DNA from: WHSW01 sp963759295
GTDB lineage: Bacteria > Actinomycetota > Thermoleophilia > Solirubrobacterales > 70-9
Assembly: GCA_963759295.1 (NCBI GenBank)
Contig: CAVWYT010000007.1
Span: 1-64,000, forward strand
Direction: 5' to 3'
Length of the DNA: 64,000 nt
Position 1 is the first letter of the stretch. Every line of letters starts with the position of its first letter. Under the pieces are notes generated by a model, which ran no database searches, was not told the DNA's origin, and saw only the letters and a list, made by a program, of their open reading frames with translations. Positions 8,708-16,776 of this stretch are shown in pieces. The position numbers and the translations under genes were made by a program.

Positions 8708-9646
8708 GTGGACGACGCCGTCCCATCCGGATCGGGAATCGAGCCCGGCGTTCGTGATCCCGAGGAGCTCGAGGCCGCCGACACCCCGACCAGTGGCGAA
8801 ATCTCGGCGCTGACCACTGTTGGCGCCGTGCACTTGACCGTCTCGGCGCTCGACCGCTCGATCGCCTACTACGAGCAGGCCGTCGGGCTCGAGGTGCTGG
8901 ATCGCCATGATGGTCAGGCGAGCCTCGGCGCCGGCGGCCGTGAGCTCTTGGCCCTGGTCGAGGAGCCCGGGGCGCGTCCGGGCACCGGCTACACCGGCCT
9001 CTATCACTTCGCCCTGCTGGTCCCGCTACGCGTCGATCTGGCGACCTGGCTCGCGCACGCGGCGCGCGACCAGGTGGCGCTCGTCGGGCTCTCCGACCAT
9101 TTCGTCAGCGAGGCGATCTATCTCAGCGACCCCGACGGCCACGGGATCGAGATCTACTGGGACCGCCCGCGCGAGAGCTGGGAAGGACAGGTCGCGGCGC
9201 GAATGACCACCCTGCCGCTCGACGTCGACAGCCTGATCGCGGAGCTCCCCAGCGCCGAGGCGGCCTCGTTTAGCGGGCTCCCCGAGGGCACGGTGATGGG
9301 CCACGTCCACCTCAAGGTGGCCTCGATCCCGAAGACGGTCGCCTATTACCGCGACGTTCTCGGCTTTGGCCTCATGGCCACGCTCGGTCCGATGGCGACT
9401 TTCCTCAGCGCCGGGGGCTATCACCACCACATCGGTGCCAACACCTGGGAGAGCGCCGGCGCCGAGGCTCCGCCCGACGGCACGGCGGCACTCAGACAGG
9501 CAACGCTTCTGCTCCCCGACGGCGCCGAGCGCGACCGCGTCCTCGGTCGCGTCGAAGCCAGCGGCGGGTCTGCGACCGAGACTCCGGCGGGACCGGTCGT
9601 CCGCGATCCGTCCGGCAACGCCCTGTTGCTGGCCGTCGACGGCTAG
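8708..9646 (+). CDS. Two-module VOC family protein, catechol-2,3-dioxygenase-like
   Basis: GTG start at 8708 is set by an excellent AAAGGAG motif ending six bases upstream. The 312-residue protein has two vicinal-oxygen-chelate modules. Module 1 begins VGAVHLTVSALDRSIAYYEQ with putative metal ligands in VHLTV and in YHFALLVP, and GHGIEIYWDRP carries the C-terminal Glu. Module 2 begins MGHVHLKVASIPKTVAYYRD and contains GGYHHHIGANTWES. The arrangement resembles Bacillus CatE/YfiE-type extradiol dioxygenases, which use Fe(II) or Mn(II) to open catechol rings. No aromatic-degradation genes lie nearby, so the substrate stays open. A strong hairpin follows the gene at 9668-9701. Confidence 0.85.
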   Translation: MDDAVPSGSGIEPGVRDPEELEAADTPTSGEISALTTVGAVHLTVSALDRSIAYYEQAVGLEVLDRHDGQASLGAGGRELLALVEEPGARPGTGYTGLYHFALLVPLRVDLATWLAHAARDQVALVGLSDHFVSEAIYLSDPDGHGIEIYWDRPRESWEGQVAARMTTLPLDVDSLIAELPSAEAASFSGLPEGTVMGHVHLKVASIPKTVAYYRDVLGFGLMATLGPMATFLSAGGYHHHIGANTWESAGAEAPPDGTAALRQATLLLPDGAERDRVLGRVEASGGSATETPAGPVVRDPSGNALLLAVDG

Positions 9647-9667
9647 CGAGTCGCTGAGGCAGATCTG

Positions 9668-9701
9668 CCCGCGAATGTGACGGGGTCACGCAGTGCGCGG
9701 G
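9668..9701. terminator. Hairpin between convergent genes
   Basis: CCCGCG and GTGAC arms pair with GTCAC and CGCGGG around a 3-base loop, with a small asymmetric bulge, in the gap between the VOC gene (+) and the patatin gene (-). There is no T-run, as is common in very GC-rich actinobacteria, so it is a plausible bidirectional terminator by structure and location only. Confidence 0.5.
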
Positions 9702-9716
9702 AGGCTGCGCGGGGCT

Positions 9717-12224
9717 TCATGTTCGCGGGCCGCGACGCAGCCGAAGCCGAGTCACCAGACCGCCGGCAAGCGCGAACGGCGCACTGACGACCTTCCGCAG
9801 CGGCGATACCACGACGACGCCCAACCCGCGCGCGGTGAGGCGCGGCACGGCCGGCAGGCCGGTGCTGGACAGCAGCCGCCCGATCCTTCCCTTCGGTCGC
9901 TGGGCTCGGCGCAGCCGCCAGGCGACCAAGCCCCGCATGAAGCGCGAGCTACCGGGCTGCAGAGCCTGGACGAGGCCGCTTTCGCTGTCCGGCTCGGCAA
10001 GCTTCGCGAGCGCGTGGGCGAACGGCCACGGCTCCGAGCCCTCGAGCGCCGAATCGACTCCCGGCAAGTCGGGCAGGGCCCGGGCCAGCTCGTAACGGGT
10101 CATCGCATACCCGGCCGCGATCAGCGAATACGCCTCGGCGTCTGAGAACGCGTCCAGGTCCGTGCGCAGCTCCGAAAGCGCGCGCTGCACGGACTCGTCG
10201 ATGCCGTAGGGCGGTCGCCGCGAGCCGACGCCCGGCGCAAGCGCGTCGTCCTCGGGGTCGTAGGGTTCCTGGCACTCGCTCCAGTCGCGCGGGGGCGCCG
10301 GCAGGCCCTTCTTCAGATGGACGATCATCAGGCCGCGCAAGATGCCCGCTCGCCGCAGGCCTGCGAGCTCGGTGTACTGGGCCCCGCGCACCCGACTCAT
10401 GAGAATCGAGTTCGACCGGTTCGCGACCCCGAGCAGACGGCGAGCCGGGTGCTCGGCGTCGCGCATCTGACCGCTCGCGTCGCTGACGAGGGCGACGGTG
10501 CAGTCCTGGTCGAGGAGGCTGGCGATGCCCTGGTTGTCGTGCACGCCGCCGTCGACCAGCTCGACGTCGATGCCGTCGTACAGCCTCTCCAAGCTCACGG
10601 GGGGAAAGAGCCCGGGGACGCAGGCCGACGCGCCGACAGCCTTGCCGAGCGGGGGCTGGCGGTGTCCTTCCGGGGCGTCGCGGTAGTAGACGCGACGCAG
10701 CCTCCGATTCGCCTCCACCTGATCGCCGACGCCGACGGGCGGCTCGCCCATCCACGATGCCGTGAACTGCCAGTTGTGTCCGGTGTTCAGGGTCGTCGCG
10801 TTGAGGACCAGGATCGGGACCTTGGCCTCGCGGAGCCAGTTCTCGTAACGCAGCGAGAAGCCACCTTCGCGGCCGCGCGGGGTGATGTACAGGTCCGTCA
10901 TCCGCCACGGCGTGCCGGCCTCGTCACCCGCGTCCTTCGGCACCCTCGAGAAGAACATCTCCTCGAACAGCTCGCCCGCGCGATCGGTCCTCGAGTACGG
11001 CGAAGAGAGCATCCGCCAGTTGTCGGCGATGTCCTCGGTGAGCCGCCCGCGAAGGTCTCCGCGGACGCCGTCCAGGAACTCGTCGGCGAGCTCGCGCACG
11101 AGCCCGACGTAGTCGGCATCCTCGATCTCGCCGTCGGGCTTGGACTGGAGCAGCCGGCGGAGCTTGAGGTAGTAGTAGGCGCCGACGATCGAGCCCCCGG
11201 ATACGCACGAGAGAACCTCGACCCGGCGCAGGATCCTGCACTCGGCGAGCCGCGCGAGGACGCCGATGTGAAACAGGGAGGCGCGAAAGCCGCCGCCCGA
11301 CAACGCCAGACCGACCTTGCCGATGTAGGCGCGTCGCACGGCTCCATCCGCGCCACCGACGAGGGCCTTGAGCGCGGCCGCCGCCGACGGTGAGTCGGAG
11401 CCCCGCAGGCGCGCGAGCGCACCCAGCTGCATCGCGGTCGTCTCCAGCCGCCAGAGCTGCTTCGTCTTCGTGCCCACCCGCGCCAGGTGCTCACGGGCCT
11501 CGTCGAAGCGCTCGAGGCCGAAAAGGGCCTCTCCGAGGGTGGCATCGCCCCACCCACCATCATCGTCAGGCACCCGCTCGATGATCTCGGCCCGGATCCG
11601 GTCCGCCCTGGCGCGCAGATTCGCCGCCTCGTTCGACGTCCCGACCCCCTGCTCCTCGAGCGCCGCAAGCTGATCGGACACGAACGCGGCGTTGACCCCC
11701 GCGTAATCGCGACGGGGGTCGTCTTCCTTTTCGAAGCCGCGCTCATAGCACCACAGCGCGCTCTCCAGATCCGCGCGCTTGGCGTCGACCTCCCACTTGT
11801 GCTTGAAGACCGCTCCGGCGATCCCGAGGGTCTCGGCGCTCGTGCTGTCGGCGAGCGAGCCGCCCTCGGTCAGGATCTGCAACGCGCGGTCGAGCCGACG
11901 CGCCGCGGGCAGCTCCATGTCCTTGTAGGTGCAGAGCGCGTACTGCTGGCGCAGCTCCTCGCTGTCCGGGCCGCTGGCTCGTACGCGGCCGAGCAGCCGG
12001 CGCGCATAGCCGAACTGCTGGTGGTCGCGCAGCGTCTCGGCGAGCTCGACGCGATGGGCCGACTCCCAGTCGTGGTAGAGCGCCCGCCGGGCGACGGCGA
12101 TCAGCATCGGGGCGATCGCTGCGACCCGGCCGCCATCACGGAGCTCGTCGGCGAGCTGGGACACCGTGGCGACGTCGGCCTCGCCGCCGTTGGCGATCGC
12201 GGTGGCTCGATGCTCGGCGTCCAT
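9717..12224 (-). CDS. TPR-S (DUF4071-like) scaffold fused to a patatin-like phospholipase; predicted membrane-attacking effector
   Basis: 835 residues. Residues 1-300 are an alpha-helical TPR-like region sharing signature blocks with the upstream gene product: SAETLGIAGAVFKHKWEV (129-146), YAGVNAAF (174-181) and GWGDATLGEALFGLERFDEA (224-243). These match the TPR-S domain described in bacterial conflict systems and in animal ASK kinases. Residues 303-620 are a patatin domain: oxyanion loop GLALSGGGFRASLFHIG, nucleophile elbow SCVSGGS with Ser342, and catalytic Asp in VDGGVHDNQGI. Patatins hydrolyse phospholipids. The start lies 12 nt after the stop of the TIR-like/TPR-S gene, so the two are almost certainly co-transcribed. 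Inference: the scaffold senses a nucleotide signal and unleashes the lipase on the host membrane. The first Gly of the GxSxG elbow is Cys. Confidence 0.88.
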   Translation of the reverse strand: MDAEHRATAIANGGEADVATVSQLADELRDGGRVAAIAPMLIAVARRALYHDWESAHRVELAETLRDHQQFGYARRLLGRVRASGPDSEELRQQYALCTYKDMELPAARRLDRALQILTEGGSLADSTSAETLGIAGAVFKHKWEVDAKRADLESALWCYERGFEKEDDPRRDYAGVNAAFVSDQLAALEEQGVGTSNEAANLRARADRIRAEIIERVPDDDGGWGDATLGEALFGLERFDEAREHLARVGTKTKQLWRLETTAMQLGALARLRGSDSPSAAAALKALVGGADGAVRRAYIGKVGLALSGGGFRASLFHIGVLARLAECRILRRVEVLSCVSGGSIVGAYYYLKLRRLLQSKPDGEIEDADYVGLVRELADEFLDGVRGDLRGRLTEDIADNWRMLSSPYSRTDRAGELFEEMFFSRVPKDAGDEAGTPWRMTDLYITPRGREGGFSLRYENWLREAKVPILVLNATTLNTGHNWQFTASWMGEPPVGVGDQVEANRRLRRVYYRDAPEGHRQPPLGKAVGASACVPGLFPPVSLERLYDGIDVELVDGGVHDNQGIASLLDQDCTVALVSDASGQMRDAEHPARRLLGVANRSNSILMSRVRGAQYTELAGLRRAGILRGLMIVHLKKGLPAPPRDWSECQEPYDPEDDALAPGVGSRRPPYGIDESVQRALSELRTDLDAFSDAEAYSLIAAGYAMTRYELARALPDLPGVDSALEGSEPWPFAHALAKLAEPDSESGLVQALQPGSSRFMRGLVAWRLRRAQRPKGRIGRLLSSTGLPAVPRLTARGLGVVVVSPLRKVVSAPFALAGGLVTRLRLRRGPRT

Positions 12225-12236
12225 CGGCTGCGCTTC

Positions 12237-13604
12237 TCAGCCCTTCCCCGCCGCCTTCAGCAGCTCGCCCTCCAGCTGGTCAGCCCAGTCGATCGTCTCG
12301 CCGCGCGCCGCGCGTGACTCGCGGATCAGCGAGAGGTTGTATGCGGTGCTCTCCGGTTCCCAGGGCTCGCGAACCGCCGCCAGCGCCGCGCGCGCGCCGG
12401 CCATCGCCTCATCGCGATCGCGGGCGATGACGCCGAGCTCGAGCCGCGTCGCATGGTCCCAGTAGTCGGCGCCGCGGCCGTCGAGGCGCCGGCGGTTCGC
12501 GTACCTGACGATCGGAACCAGCTCCTGTTGTGCGCCGCCGCCGGGATCGCGGATCTCCATCAGGGTCGCCGCGTTGATCCCCGGGTACGCGTCGCGCCAG
12601 TCGGACTCGAAGCCACGGCGGTAGGCGTCGATCGCCTGGTCGAGATGGCCCTCGGACCGGAGCACGGATCCGTCGCGCTCGGCCTCCCAGCGATCCTTGT
12701 AGACGCGACCGAGCAGGCCGAGCGTTTCGCTGCTCGGGCCGCGGTCCTCGATCACGTCGAGCAGGACGCGCTCGGCGTCCTCGCTGCGCTTCGCCCGGTT
12801 GAGCGCGAAGCCGTACTGCTCGCGGACGAGCACGGTCCGGCGCAGCGGCTCGGGCATCGCCTCGACCAGGCGGATCATCTCCCCCCAACCGTTGGTCGCG
12901 CGGTAGGACAGGAGCAGATCGACGAGGACGCCGGCCTCGACATCCTCGAGTCGCCCGAGCTCGCGCTCGACTGCGCGGAGCGCGCCGACGCCCTCGGCAC
13001 GAGCGCTCGCCAGCCGCGCCTTGACGTCGGCCGAGTACGCGGCCTGGTCGCGGAACACGTCGGTCTTCAGGCGGTCGATCTGCGGTGTCGGCAGCTCGTC
13101 GATCAGCTGGAAGACGGGGCTGTCGGTGGTTGCCGCGCGCGCGGCGCGCAGAGCCGCCGTCAGCGCCGCGCGGTCCTTGGCGGGGTCCGCCGGTGCGCCT
13201 CGCTCGTCCAGGGCGTACGGCAGCACCCGGTCGGGCGCGAGATCGAACGGGGCCCGCTTGACGTCGGCGCTGACGAGCACGGTCGAATACGGCCGCGCGG
13301 CGTGGCGCACCCCGAGCTCATAGAACACGTTCGCGTTCGCCGTGGTCAGGTCCGCGACGGCGTAGTCGGCGAGGATCAGCCGCTCGAACATCGGCTTGTG
13401 AATGACGCCGCCGACGAGGTCCTGATCGGCGCGCAGCGGTTCGAGCTCCGCCTCGCGGATCGCGGGCGCCAACAGCAGCCCGTAGACCTTGTCGAAGTCG
13501 ACCGATCCGCCCTGGCCGTCGGGCTTGATGCCGAACGGCATGACGACGAAGCAGAGCGGTTGGTGGGACGCGCCGACGGCGTCCTGGACGTCTGCCTCGC
13601 TCAT
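12237..13604 (-). CDS. TIR/deoxyribosyltransferase-like domain fused to TPR-S (TRAFs-binding, DUF4071-like) scaffold
   Basis: 455 residues. Residues 15-115 form a Rossmannoid domain, CFVVMPFGIKPDG ... VDFDKVYGLLLAPAI ... LRAD ... IHKPMFERLILADYAVADLT ... NANVFYELGVRHA, of the TIR/SLOG/nucleoside-deoxyribosyltransferase-like group. Glu96 in FYELG sits where these enzymes carry their catalytic Glu. Residues 205-440 are a TPR-S scaffold with ETLGLLGRVYKDRWEA (293-308), AYPGINAATL (339-348) and DYWDHATRLEL (380-390). Homologues are annotated as DUF4071 or TRAFs-binding; the same scaffold occurs in animal ASK1. By published comparative genomics TPR-S is predicted to recognise NAD-derived signals. 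Inference: this protein makes or relays a signal to the patatin effector downstream. Start ATG at 13604; 115 bp divergent from the Vps62-like gene. Confidence 0.87.
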   Translation of the reverse strand: MSEADVQDAVGASHQPLCFVVMPFGIKPDGQGGSVDFDKVYGLLLAPAIREAELEPLRADQDLVGGVIHKPMFERLILADYAVADLTTANANVFYELGVRHAARPYSTVLVSADVKRAPFDLAPDRVLPYALDERGAPADPAKDRAALTAALRAARAATTDSPVFQLIDELPTPQIDRLKTDVFRDQAAYSADVKARLASARAEGVGALRAVERELGRLEDVEAGVLVDLLLSYRATNGWGEMIRLVEAMPEPLRRTVLVREQYGFALNRAKRSEDAERVLLDVIEDRGPSSETLGLLGRVYKDRWEAERDGSVLRSEGHLDQAIDAYRRGFESDWRDAYPGINAATLMEIRDPGGGAQQELVPIVRYANRRRLDGRGADYWDHATRLELGVIARDRDEAMAGARAALAAVREPWEPESTAYNLSLIRESRAARGETIDWADQLEGELLKAAGKG

Positions 13605-13628
13605 CGCACAAGCCTAATCGAGGGGTCC

Positions 13629-13658
13629 TTGACCGGCCGGGACGACCCGGTGTACGCT
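13629..13658 (+). promoter_or_regulatory. Candidate sigma70-type promoter for the Vps62-like gene
   Basis: TTGACC at 13629-13634 and TACGCT at 13653-13658 are separated by 18 bases, in the 115-bp divergent gap between the TPR-S operon and the Vps62-like gene. The -10 element ends 61 bases before the chosen GTG start. Motif match by eye only. Confidence 0.3.
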
Positions 13659-13719
13659 CGCCGCAGAATTGGCCCCTGCCGTGTCGGCGAAAGTGGCGGG
13701 CCACGAGGGAGCGAACCGG

Positions 13720-14907
13720 GTGACCAGTCACGTCGAGGAGTTCGCGGCCAGGGCCGGTGAGACGGAGTCCGGCGCGGTGGCCGCGAACGAGCTCGCGCTC
13801 TTGGATCGGCACAGGCCCTTGCTGCGCTTCGACCGCCAGTACGACTACCGGCTGGCCGCCGTGGAGGGCATGGTCGAGAACGCCGGCAACCTGCTGCGGA
13901 CGGCCGACGGCGAGGTGATCGCCCGGGTGGGCGGCGACCCGGCGCTGACGCTCGAGCTGCTCAGCGCCTACCCCGACGGCCGCGAGCCAAAGCCGGATGA
14001 CTCCCTCTGCCAGGCACCCGACGTGCTCGGCGACGCGCGGCGGATGGAGACCGAGCCCCGCTACGCGGGGAGGCTCTACGGGCGCGTGGTTCGCGACGGC
14101 GACCGAGACTGGCTGCAGTACTGGCTCTGGCTCTACTACAACCCGAAGAACCTGTTCGGCTTCGGCAAGCACGAAGGCGACTGGGAGATGATCCAAATCG
14201 GCCTCGATTCCGACGGGCGCCCGCAGGAGCTGGCCTACGCCCAGCACGACTCGGGCGAGGCGCGCGAGTCCGGCGAGGTGGAGTGGGTCGAGCGCGACGG
14301 CGATCAGCATCCGGTCGTCTACGTCGCGCCGCTCTCACATGCCTCCTACTTCGAGGCGGGCACGCACCCGTACCCGATCGGGATCGACCACCCCTACGGA
14401 GACGGGCCCGAGGCGTGGCTGCCCGTGGAGCCCTTCGGCACCTGGGCGCAGTGGCCGGGGCGCTGGGGTAACGCCGAGCGGGTGATCGCGACCCGGATCG
14501 GTAACGGGCCTCCGGGCCCGTCGCGCCAGGGCTCGAAATGGACGAGCCCGGCCGCATTTCAGCGAAAGATGAGGCGGCGCAAGCTCCGGGCGATGCTCGG
14601 GCGGTTGCTCTACCGGCTCGGAACGCCCTTCTACCCGAGGCCGCCGGAGCTCAGCGCGCGGATCGAGGGAAGGCACTGCATCGTCGACTACCGCTTGGAG
14701 AACACCTCGCTGAGGCGCTCGCGGCACCTCTACCTGACGCTCCACGACGGCGAGCGGGTGGTCGGCAGCAGGGTGGTGCGCTACGGCGGCGACTCGGGCA
14801 CCGAGGTCTTCCGGGTATCCGATATGCCCACCTCACTGATCGTGGTCGGCAGCACGTTCAACCGCGTGCGCCAGCGCAGCGATCTCGCGGAGGCCGCTCG
14901 GGCTTGA
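13720..14907 (+). CDS. Vps62-like beta-sandwich protein with HEGDWE motif
   Basis: GTG at 13720 was chosen because GAGGGAG lies about eight bases upstream; an upstream TTG at 13669 is possible. The 395-residue product has a central LQYWLWLYYNPK ... GFGKHEGDWEMIQIGL core (motif at residues 151-156), then VYVAPLSHASYFEAGTHPYP and a WPGRWGN segment. These are hallmarks of Vps62/DUF946-like proteins. The HEGDWE motif resembles the metal-binding GHRHDWE heptapeptide of NLP (NPP1) cytolysins, a suggestive but unproven parallel. No signal peptide is visible. The C-terminal 80 residues form a second beta domain (ARIEGRHCIVDYRLENTS). Its stop codon overlaps the TTG start of the dipeptidase gene. Function unknown. 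Confidence 0.8.
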   Translation: MTSHVEEFAARAGETESGAVAANELALLDRHRPLLRFDRQYDYRLAAVEGMVENAGNLLRTADGEVIARVGGDPALTLELLSAYPDGREPKPDDSLCQAPDVLGDARRMETEPRYAGRLYGRVVRDGDRDWLQYWLWLYYNPKNLFGFGKHEGDWEMIQIGLDSDGRPQELAYAQHDSGEARESGEVEWVERDGDQHPVVYVAPLSHASYFEAGTHPYPIGIDHPYGDGPEAWLPVEPFGTWAQWPGRWGNAERVIATRIGNGPPGPSRQGSKWTSPAAFQRKMRRRKLRAMLGRLLYRLGTPFYPRPPELSARIEGRHCIVDYRLENTSLRRSRHLYLTLHDGERVVGSRVVRYGGDSGTEVFRVSDMPTSLIVVGSTFNRVRQRSDLAEAARA

Positions 14908-16103
14908 TCGTCGACCTGCACGCCCACTACGCCATGCACCTGCTGCCGGAGGCCGAGGGCACGCCGATCGACGCGTTCTCGAAGGCGAAAGGGCGGGCGC
15001 GATTGCGGGATCGCATTCGCGCCCGGTTGATCGGTTTGGCGAGCCGGTTCGCGAACTACCGCTCGTTCGAGAGCGGACCGCGGGTGACGATCCCCCAGCT
15101 GCGCGACGGCGGGGTCGGCGTGGCGCTCTCGGTTCTGTACTCGTTCTTCGACGAGCTCGACCTCGACGCCCCGTACGGCGCGCCGCCGGAGCCCGGCTAC
15201 CTGCCGCGATTGCTGCGCCAGCTCGAGATGGTCGAGGCGGACATCGGCGGGCACCATGAGGGTGAGGCGGTGGTCGTCCACGACCGCGCCGGCCTCGACC
15301 GAGAGCTGGGGACCGGCAGAGTCGCGCTCGTCCATTGCGTCGAGGGCGGCTTCCACCTGGGCAACACGCCGGAGGCGGTCGATCGAGCCGTGACGACGCT
15401 CGCCCGCCGCGGCGTCGCCTACATCGTGCTGCCACACCTGCTGTGGCGGGGCGTTGCGACCAATGCACCCGCCATACCCTTCCTTCCGGACCGGCTCTAC
15501 CGGGTGCTGTTCAAGCAGCCCGATGTGGGCCTGTCGGCGCTCGGGCGGGCCGCCGTCGGGGCGATGGTCCGCGAGGGCGTTCTGATCGACCTCTCGCACA
15601 TGAGCACCCGGGCGGTCGCCGACACGCTCGAGCTGCTCGACGAGCTCGATCCCAACCGACGTGTGCCGGTGATCGCCTCCCACGGCGCCTATCGCTTCGG
15701 GGACCAGGAGTACGGCGTCGACGAGCAGACTCTGCTCCGGATCGCCGGGCGCGACGGCGCCGTCGGGCTGATCCTCGCCCAGCACCAGCTGAATGACGGC
15801 GTGCGACGGCGCGAGACGAAGACCTTCGAGGAGTCGCTCGAGGTGATCTGCGCGCATCTCGACCGCATCGCGCAGACCACGGGCTCTCACCGCCACAGCG
15901 CGATCGGCTCCGATTTCGACGGGTTCATCAAACCGACCATGGGTGGGCTCGAGTCGATGTCGGACATGGCGCCGCTCGAGAGGGCGCTGCGAGACCGCTA
16001 CGGCGGTGAGGATGCAGAGCTGATCTGCTCCGGTAACGCGCTCCGCGTGCTGCGGGCCGGCTGGGGCGCTCAGACCGGGTCCGCCGCCGACTTCGCCCCC
16101 TGA
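14904..16103 (+). CDS. Membrane dipeptidase family protein (peptidase M19, renal dipeptidase-like)
   Basis: TTG at 14904 overlaps the TGA of the preceding gene (TTGA), so translation is coupled. 399 residues with an amidohydrolase/M19 barrel. Metal ligands appear in the N-terminal DLHAH, the bridging Glu in LVHCVEGGFHLG, His in IASHGAYRFG, and Asp in GSDFDGFI. LIDLSHMSTRAV is the typical M19 helix entry. M19 enzymes hydrolyse dipeptides, including D-amino-acid-containing ones and beta-lactam analogues. No lipidation or transmembrane anchor is seen, so it is probably cytoplasmic. Coupling to the Vps62-like gene, and the nearby cell-wall hydrolase, suggest a role in peptide or peptidoglycan-fragment handling; this is inference. 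Confidence 0.85.
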   Translation: MIVDLHAHYAMHLLPEAEGTPIDAFSKAKGRARLRDRIRARLIGLASRFANYRSFESGPRVTIPQLRDGGVGVALSVLYSFFDELDLDAPYGAPPEPGYLPRLLRQLEMVEADIGGHHEGEAVVVHDRAGLDRELGTGRVALVHCVEGGFHLGNTPEAVDRAVTTLARRGVAYIVLPHLLWRGVATNAPAIPFLPDRLYRVLFKQPDVGLSALGRAAVGAMVREGVLIDLSHMSTRAVADTLELLDELDPNRRVPVIASHGAYRFGDQEYGVDEQTLLRIAGRDGAVGLILAQHQLNDGVRRRETKTFEESLEVICAHLDRIAQTTGSHRHSAIGSDFDGFIKPTMGGLESMSDMAPLERALRDRYGGEDAELICSGNALRVLRAGWGAQTGSAADFAP

Positions 16104-16140
16104 ACACCGGCGACGTCCGCCAGGCCGATCGCCTCGGAGC

Positions 16141-16647
16141 TCATCCGTGGCCTTTGAGCTGCTTCTCCGCCTGCTCGCGGTGAGAGACCCAGGCCGCGTT
16201 CTCCTCGGAGCCCAACACCTCGACGCGCTCGGCGAGCAACGCGTACGGGTCCGGGGCCGCGGCGTAGGGCCCGGCGCGGCTGAGGAAGAGCAACCGCTCG
16301 CGTACAAGCCGCTCGCGGGTGGACCGGTAAGTGATCCAGTTCTGCTGGTACTGCTGCAGCTGTTGAAGGCCCTCGAGGATCACGATCGCCGCCCCGCCGC
16401 CGCCCAGGACCGCGGCCGGCGCTGAAGCGGCGGCCGCCACCGGGATCGCGGCTGCGGTGACGATCTGGACGATCTTCAGCCCCTTGAACCAGCGTTGATT
16501 GTGCTCGCTCTTGACGTCGTACCAGGCGATCTGCTCTTCGAGCCAGGCCCCTGCCGGTGAGTCGGCAAGGCGAGCACCGTCCCCGTCCGGCTCGGGAGCC
16601 CGAATCTCGACCGCTGGTTGCTCGCGCAAAGGGGACCTCCCGGCCAT
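16141..16647 (-). CDS. DUF4231 (SLATT-superfamily) two-transmembrane protein
   Basis: 168 residues. An amphipathic N-terminal helix (AWLEEQIAWYDVKSEHNQRW) leads to two adjacent hydrophobic helices, roughly residues 56-76 (LKIVQIVTAAAIPVAAAASA) and 78-96 (AAVLGGGGAAIVILEGLQQL). A long charged helix follows, QQNWITYRSTRERLVRERLL, ending with DPYALLAERVEVLGSEE. This layout and the IAWYD, NQRWFK and QNWITYRST motifs are those of DUF4231, a SLATT-type domain. SLATT proteins are proposed pore-forming effectors in nucleotide-signal defence systems (SMODS and SLOG associated). It lies alone between the M19 gene and the GH25 gene on the opposite strand. The effector role here is inferred from family and neighbourhood. 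Confidence 0.82.
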   Translation of the reverse strand: MAGRSPLREQPAVEIRAPEPDGDGARLADSPAGAWLEEQIAWYDVKSEHNQRWFKGLKIVQIVTAAAIPVAAAASAPAAVLGGGGAAIVILEGLQQLQQYQQNWITYRSTRERLVRERLLFLSRAGPYAAAPDPYALLAERVEVLGSEENAAWVSHREQAEKQLKGHG

Positions 16648-16705
16648 CTGGCCAACTGGTTGGGTCTAGCCGACCCACCCGGCGCTGTCAAGGTCGGCCC
16701 GCGGT

Positions 16706-16735
16706 TTGAATTCCACCCTGCACTGCGGATAGGTT
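16706..16735 (+). promoter_or_regulatory. Candidate promoter upstream of the GH25 gene
   Basis: TTGAAT (16706-16711) and TAGGTT (16730-16735) with 18-base spacing, about 40 bases upstream of the GH25 ATG, in an interval that is less GC-rich than its surroundings. By-eye motif only. Confidence 0.28.
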
Positions 16736-16776
16736 CGGTCTGCACCACCCGCGCCGTCGACAACAAGGAGGCAGCC

